DNA from: CAYXLI01 sp964464925
GTDB taxonomy: Bacteria > Acidobacteriota > Terriglobia > Bryobacterales > Bryobacteraceae
Length of the DNA: 64,000 nt
Reading direction: 5' to 3'
Assembly (NCBI GenBank): GCA_964464925.1
Contig: CAYXLI010000021.1
Coordinates: 36,660 to 100,659, forward strand
The notes beneath the pieces were generated by a model. That model was not told the origin of the DNA. It searched no databases and worked only from the letters and a program-made list of their open reading frames with translations. The position numbers and the translations under genes are program-made. Below, piece by piece: positions 61,875-64,000 of the stretch (positions are counted from its first letter, which is position 1; each line of letters starts with the position of its first letter).

Positions 61875-62213
61875 ATGAAGAAAACGTGGATGACTTTTTC
61901 CGGAGCAGGAGTACTGGCGGTGGCGCTGCTTGCCAACATGGGCGTAAGCAAGGCGGCTCCCGCAAGTGCGGAGAAGGGCAAAGAGACCTTCGAGCAGTGC
62001 TCGGTTTGCCACAACGTCGACACCGATGAGAAGAAAATGGGGCCGTCTTTGAAAGGCCTTTACAAGAAGGAAACGCTGAAGAACGGCAAGAAGCCGACCG
62101 ACGCGAATATCAAGGCGATCATCAATGCTGGTGGAAATGGGATGCCGGCATATGCGGACATGCTGTCTGACGACGAGAAAGCCGACCTCCTCGCCTACCT
62201 GAAAACCATCTAA
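61875..62213 (+). CDS. Secreted class I cytochrome c
   Basis: 112 residues. A signal peptide (MKKTWMTFSGAGVLAVALLA) precedes a small cytochrome with C42-x2-C45-H46 (CSVCH), MGPSLKGL, and NGMPAYADML with the axial Met. AGGAG lies 9 nt upstream of the ATG. It could donate electrons to the cbb3 oxidase, which is in the same window but 19 kb away. The tRNA-Glu gene follows 45 bp downstream. Confidence 0.92.
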   Translation: MKKTWMTFSGAGVLAVALLANMGVSKAAPASAEKGKETFEQCSVCHNVDTDEKKMGPSLKGLYKKETLKNGKKPTDANIKAIINAGGNGMPAYADMLSDDEKADLLAYLKTI

Positions 62214-62258
62214 GTTGTAGCAGGAAACAGTTCAGCCTGATACACTAAAAAGTAATGC

Positions 62259-62334
62259 GTCCCCATCGTCTAGGGGCCTAGGACATCGCCCTTTCACGGC
62301 GGTAACGGGGGTTCGAATCCCCCTGGGGACGCCA
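62259..62334 (+). tRNA. tRNA-Glu (anticodon UUC), CCA encoded
   Basis: The acceptor arm GTCCCCA pairs with TGGGGAC, and the TTCGAATC T-arm and the anticodon loop CTTTCAC with TTC at 62293-62295 are all intact. The discriminator G is followed by an encoded CCA. It reads the GAA/GAG codons. Its 3' end is repeated at 63891. Confidence 0.95.
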
Positions 62335-62336
62335 AA
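62326..62336 (+). repeat. Left copy of an 11-bp direct repeat (tRNA-Glu 3' end)
   Basis: GGGACGCCAAA, covering the end of the tRNA acceptor stem, CCA and two bases after it. The second copy is at 63891-63901. Such repeats are what site-specific integration into a tRNA gene leaves. Confidence 0.5.
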
Positions 62337-62838
62337 CCTTCAAAGTCCCCCTCATTCTGCTTGTAAAGCATAAGAGGTGAGACGTTTAGATCGATTCCAA
62401 ACGCATCAGCTTCTACTGTCAGTCCTCCGGGGAGGTCTCGATTTCGGAGGAGACGTAAGCCGCCATTAGCGATAACTGCACGGGCGATTTTGCGGTGAAG
62501 ACCTGAAAACGTGGCCACAGGTACAACGCTTTTCCTCGCGTGGGCGTTGCTGCCTACATCGCGGACAGATCTTCATGCGTTTGCTGACGTAATTTTACAA
62601 CGCATGCCTGATACAGGATTTCAGCAATACCTATTGCCACTATCGGGAAAATCGGCAGAGCCGTCCACTAAGCTCTCCCACTGAGCCTCAGGCCTGAGCA
62701 ACACCCTTGAAGTCTACCCAATTAGAGCGTCACTGTTGCTCCCCTCTCTTTCGATGGCCTTTTCGGCGGTGGTCTCGAACTCCTGGACCGGAGTCTGACG
62801 CTAGCAACAAGATTGAGTTACTCTACGAACCCAGGTCC
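62335..62838. other. Stretch after tRNA-Glu without a supported gene
   Basis: About 500 bp. A minus-strand frame covering 62294-62518 encodes ...LASPGGFEPPLPP at its end, which is only the antisense of the tRNA. Its upstream part (HRKIARAVIANGGLRLLRN) has no recognisable domain. Base composition seems lower in GC than most of the window. Possibly remnant sequence of an islet. Confidence 0.4.
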
Positions 62839-63564
62839 TCATCTTTTGATCGGGTAAACCTTCGTTACCTCGCAAGCACTCTCGGACAGACAGACTACTT
62901 GACATTGATAGTTCGCCCGGATCTTTGCTCCAAAGCTGTTCTGAGCATCAACCGTGTGTGACACGAGAAAGTATCCGGGATGGCCGCTCCAACGTGCCGA
63001 ATTGGCATTCGACCAATCCGCTGTGGATGGAGCTTTCAAAGATGACGAAATGACGTCCTTGCACAAGATCTCGGCTGTGATTTCAGCCCCGCTCGAACTC
63101 CACGCCTTCGTTTTTACGAGCTCAAGGGCCTTGCTTGCCATTCGTTTCATAACGAGGTCGGCTTGAGCCTTAGTGTGTGAGTCTTCCTGTGCTCGCGTTG
63201 CATGCTCGGTTATCGCTTGGATTAGGACGTCACCCTTAGGATAGTCATTAACGTCGATCTGAGCCAATAGACGTTTTGCGGCTTCGAGGTGCTGTTTTGG
63301 AGTAAGTGGCACTTCTGGTGGAGGATCTATCGACGCTTGAAGCCTCTGTCGCTTCTCCGCTTCGGAAACCTGTCGACTCTCTGTTTTTGTGCCATATTGA
63401 CTAAAAGAGCCAATGGTCAACACAATCATGATCCCGACAACCAGGAGGAACACGACCATGTTGCCATTTGTTCCCGCACTTACGGCCACGGGCTTTCCGC
63501 AGTGTTGACAAAAGAGAGAATCGGTGGGGATCCGCGCTCGGCAGGCGTGACATGAGTTTGTCAT
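62839..63564 (-). CDS. Zinc-ribbon and single-helix membrane protein of unknown function
   Basis: 241 residues from the ATG at 63564; the frame is open to 63708, but the zinc ribbon would then be internal. C5-x2-C8 and C19-x2-C22 form a minimal zinc ribbon, followed by one membrane helix (about 35-53) and an extracytoplasmic helical segment (PEVPLTPKQHLEAAKRLLAQ). A C-terminal beta-rich part with KIRANYQCQVVCLSESACEV ends it. A family with a zinc ribbon and one helix is common in mobile or accessory regions. No function is known. GC content is visibly lower than in neighbouring operons. Confidence 0.55.
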   Translation of the reverse strand: MTNSCHACRARIPTDSLFCQHCGKPVAVSAGTNGNMVVFLLVVGIMIVLTIGSFSQYGTKTESRQVSEAEKRQRLQASIDPPPEVPLTPKQHLEAAKRLLAQIDVNDYPKGDVLIQAITEHATRAQEDSHTKAQADLVMKRMASKALELVKTKAWSSSGAEITAEILCKDVISSSLKAPSTADWSNANSARWSGHPGYFLVSHTVDAQNSFGAKIRANYQCQVVCLSESACEVTKVYPIKR

Positions 63565-64000
63565 CGTATTGACGATATCAAAAAGCGCACGATTGGCCTG
63601 GCGGGTACAACCATTGGCAAGAACAGTGAGTCCAAGCGTTTTGGGGATGTAGTAGGAACAAAGGCTTCCAGTTTCGGCATCGAGCCAGTCAGGGGGTTCC
63701 CCCCTCATTCTCCATGAGTGACTGCGCCTCCTAACTTACTATTTGGAAGGTCATCAATCACGTTGGCTCCGAATCTCTAACGCAAGGAATCCGGTCTTGG
63801 GAGTTCGCTCTCGCGGAAATAGGGTGTTGTCTCTCAGGATGCCCAGAATGCGGAGATGTTCCAGGATTTGGTTCCAACTCTTCTCTATTTGGGACGCCAA
63901 ATACCCGCCTCCGTCCTTCCCCAACAGTAAAGCTAAGGGGATGGAAACATCTGCTATAGTGAATACCTCGAAGCGCTGGCGCGCAGTTCGGATGCGCGCT
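63565..64000. other. Right-end stretch without a supported gene
   Basis: Up to the right edge. It holds the second copy of the tRNA-end repeat (63891-63901). A frame starting with ATG at 63941 runs off the edge after 20 codons, but AAGGGG directly abuts the ATG, so a start there is not supported. No gene can be called. Confidence 0.35.
63891..63901 (+). repeat. Right copy of the 11-bp direct repeat
   Basis: GGGACGCCAAA again, 1565 bp after the copy at the tRNA-Glu 3' end. It may mark the far end (att site) of an integrated islet carrying the zinc-ribbon gene. Confidence 0.45.

Noticed and set aside
62294..62518. 74-codon minus-strand frame ending in GGFEPPLPP
   Set aside because: This ending is the familiar antisense translation of a tRNA 3' half; it overlaps tRNA-Glu.
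1..64000. CRISPR arrays, insertion sequences or prophage
   Set aside because: No array of regularly spaced repeats, transposase, integrase or phage structural gene was seen on either strand.
63941..64000. Start of a gene cut by the right edge
   Set aside because: Only 20 codons, the purine-rich stretch directly touches the ATG, and no family can be recognised.

Overview
This 64 kb stretch looks like chromosomal DNA of an acidobacterium, most likely of the Solibacter/Bryobacter lineage. The reasons are three very large (1046-1095 residue) Oar-type TonB-dependent receptors with a carboxypeptidase-like N-terminal domain, a small protein of the RRNGAKSRGP-TPEGK type, moderately high GC, and compact operons joined by 4-nt ATGA/GTGA overlaps. 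This assignment is inference; there is no rRNA in the window.

Layout. 1-1841: secreted beta-propeller proteins (an SMP-30-like one cut by the left edge, and a WD40/TolB-like one). 1838-4285: murB and a radical SAM protein. 4306-9452: an overlapping four-gene operon coding for an ABC ATPase, a MacB/LolE-type permease, a LolA-like periplasmic protein and an outer-membrane barrel, which together could form one envelope trafficking route. 9509-12320: MscS channel and hydantoinase-A-like protein. 12317-17176: housekeeping run larC-metG-tatD, followed by a polyprenyl diphosphate synthase. 17307-20603: accessory patch with an RRNGAK protein, a GIY-YIG nuclease and a two-gene unit of an 87-residue unknown plus a phosphorothioate-type HNH nuclease. 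20688-25674: TonB receptor, conserved unknown and TauE/SafE permease.

25814-31651 is the most striking block. A NarK-type nitrate transporter is fused to a haem-b-like membrane module and a zinc ribbon, followed by a cytoplasmic Nas/NarB-like molybdoenzyme, a four-cluster ferredoxin, a Rieske protein and a small membrane protein. 31669-35869 holds a fused alpha/beta keto-acid dehydrogenase E1, a Ric iron-sulfur repair protein, and a leftward Dps-like ferritin / [2Fe-2S] ferredoxin / unknown operon. Divergent from the ferritin is oxyR with both redox cysteines (199 and 208), in an overlapping operon with archease and rtcB (RNA repair). An OxyR-like operator lies between them.

38713-47575: nucleoside hydrolase, threonine dehydrogenase, and a cbb3 oxidase operon (ccoS-N-O, a mono-haem CcoP-like gene, a Cu-ATPase, an unknown membrane protein and an NtrC-type regulator). 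47589-55767: a GH39 glycosidase and two TonB receptors. 55823-61830: ceramidase-like hydrolase, fumarylacetoacetase, M23 peptidase, PrxQ, an ArsA-like ATPase with a small partner, and a DUF2064 protein. 61875-64000: cytochrome c and tRNA-Glu, whose 3' end is repeated 1.5 kb downstream. That interval carries a zinc-ribbon membrane protein and may be a small integrated islet.

No CRISPR array, rRNA operon, transposase or prophage was seen.
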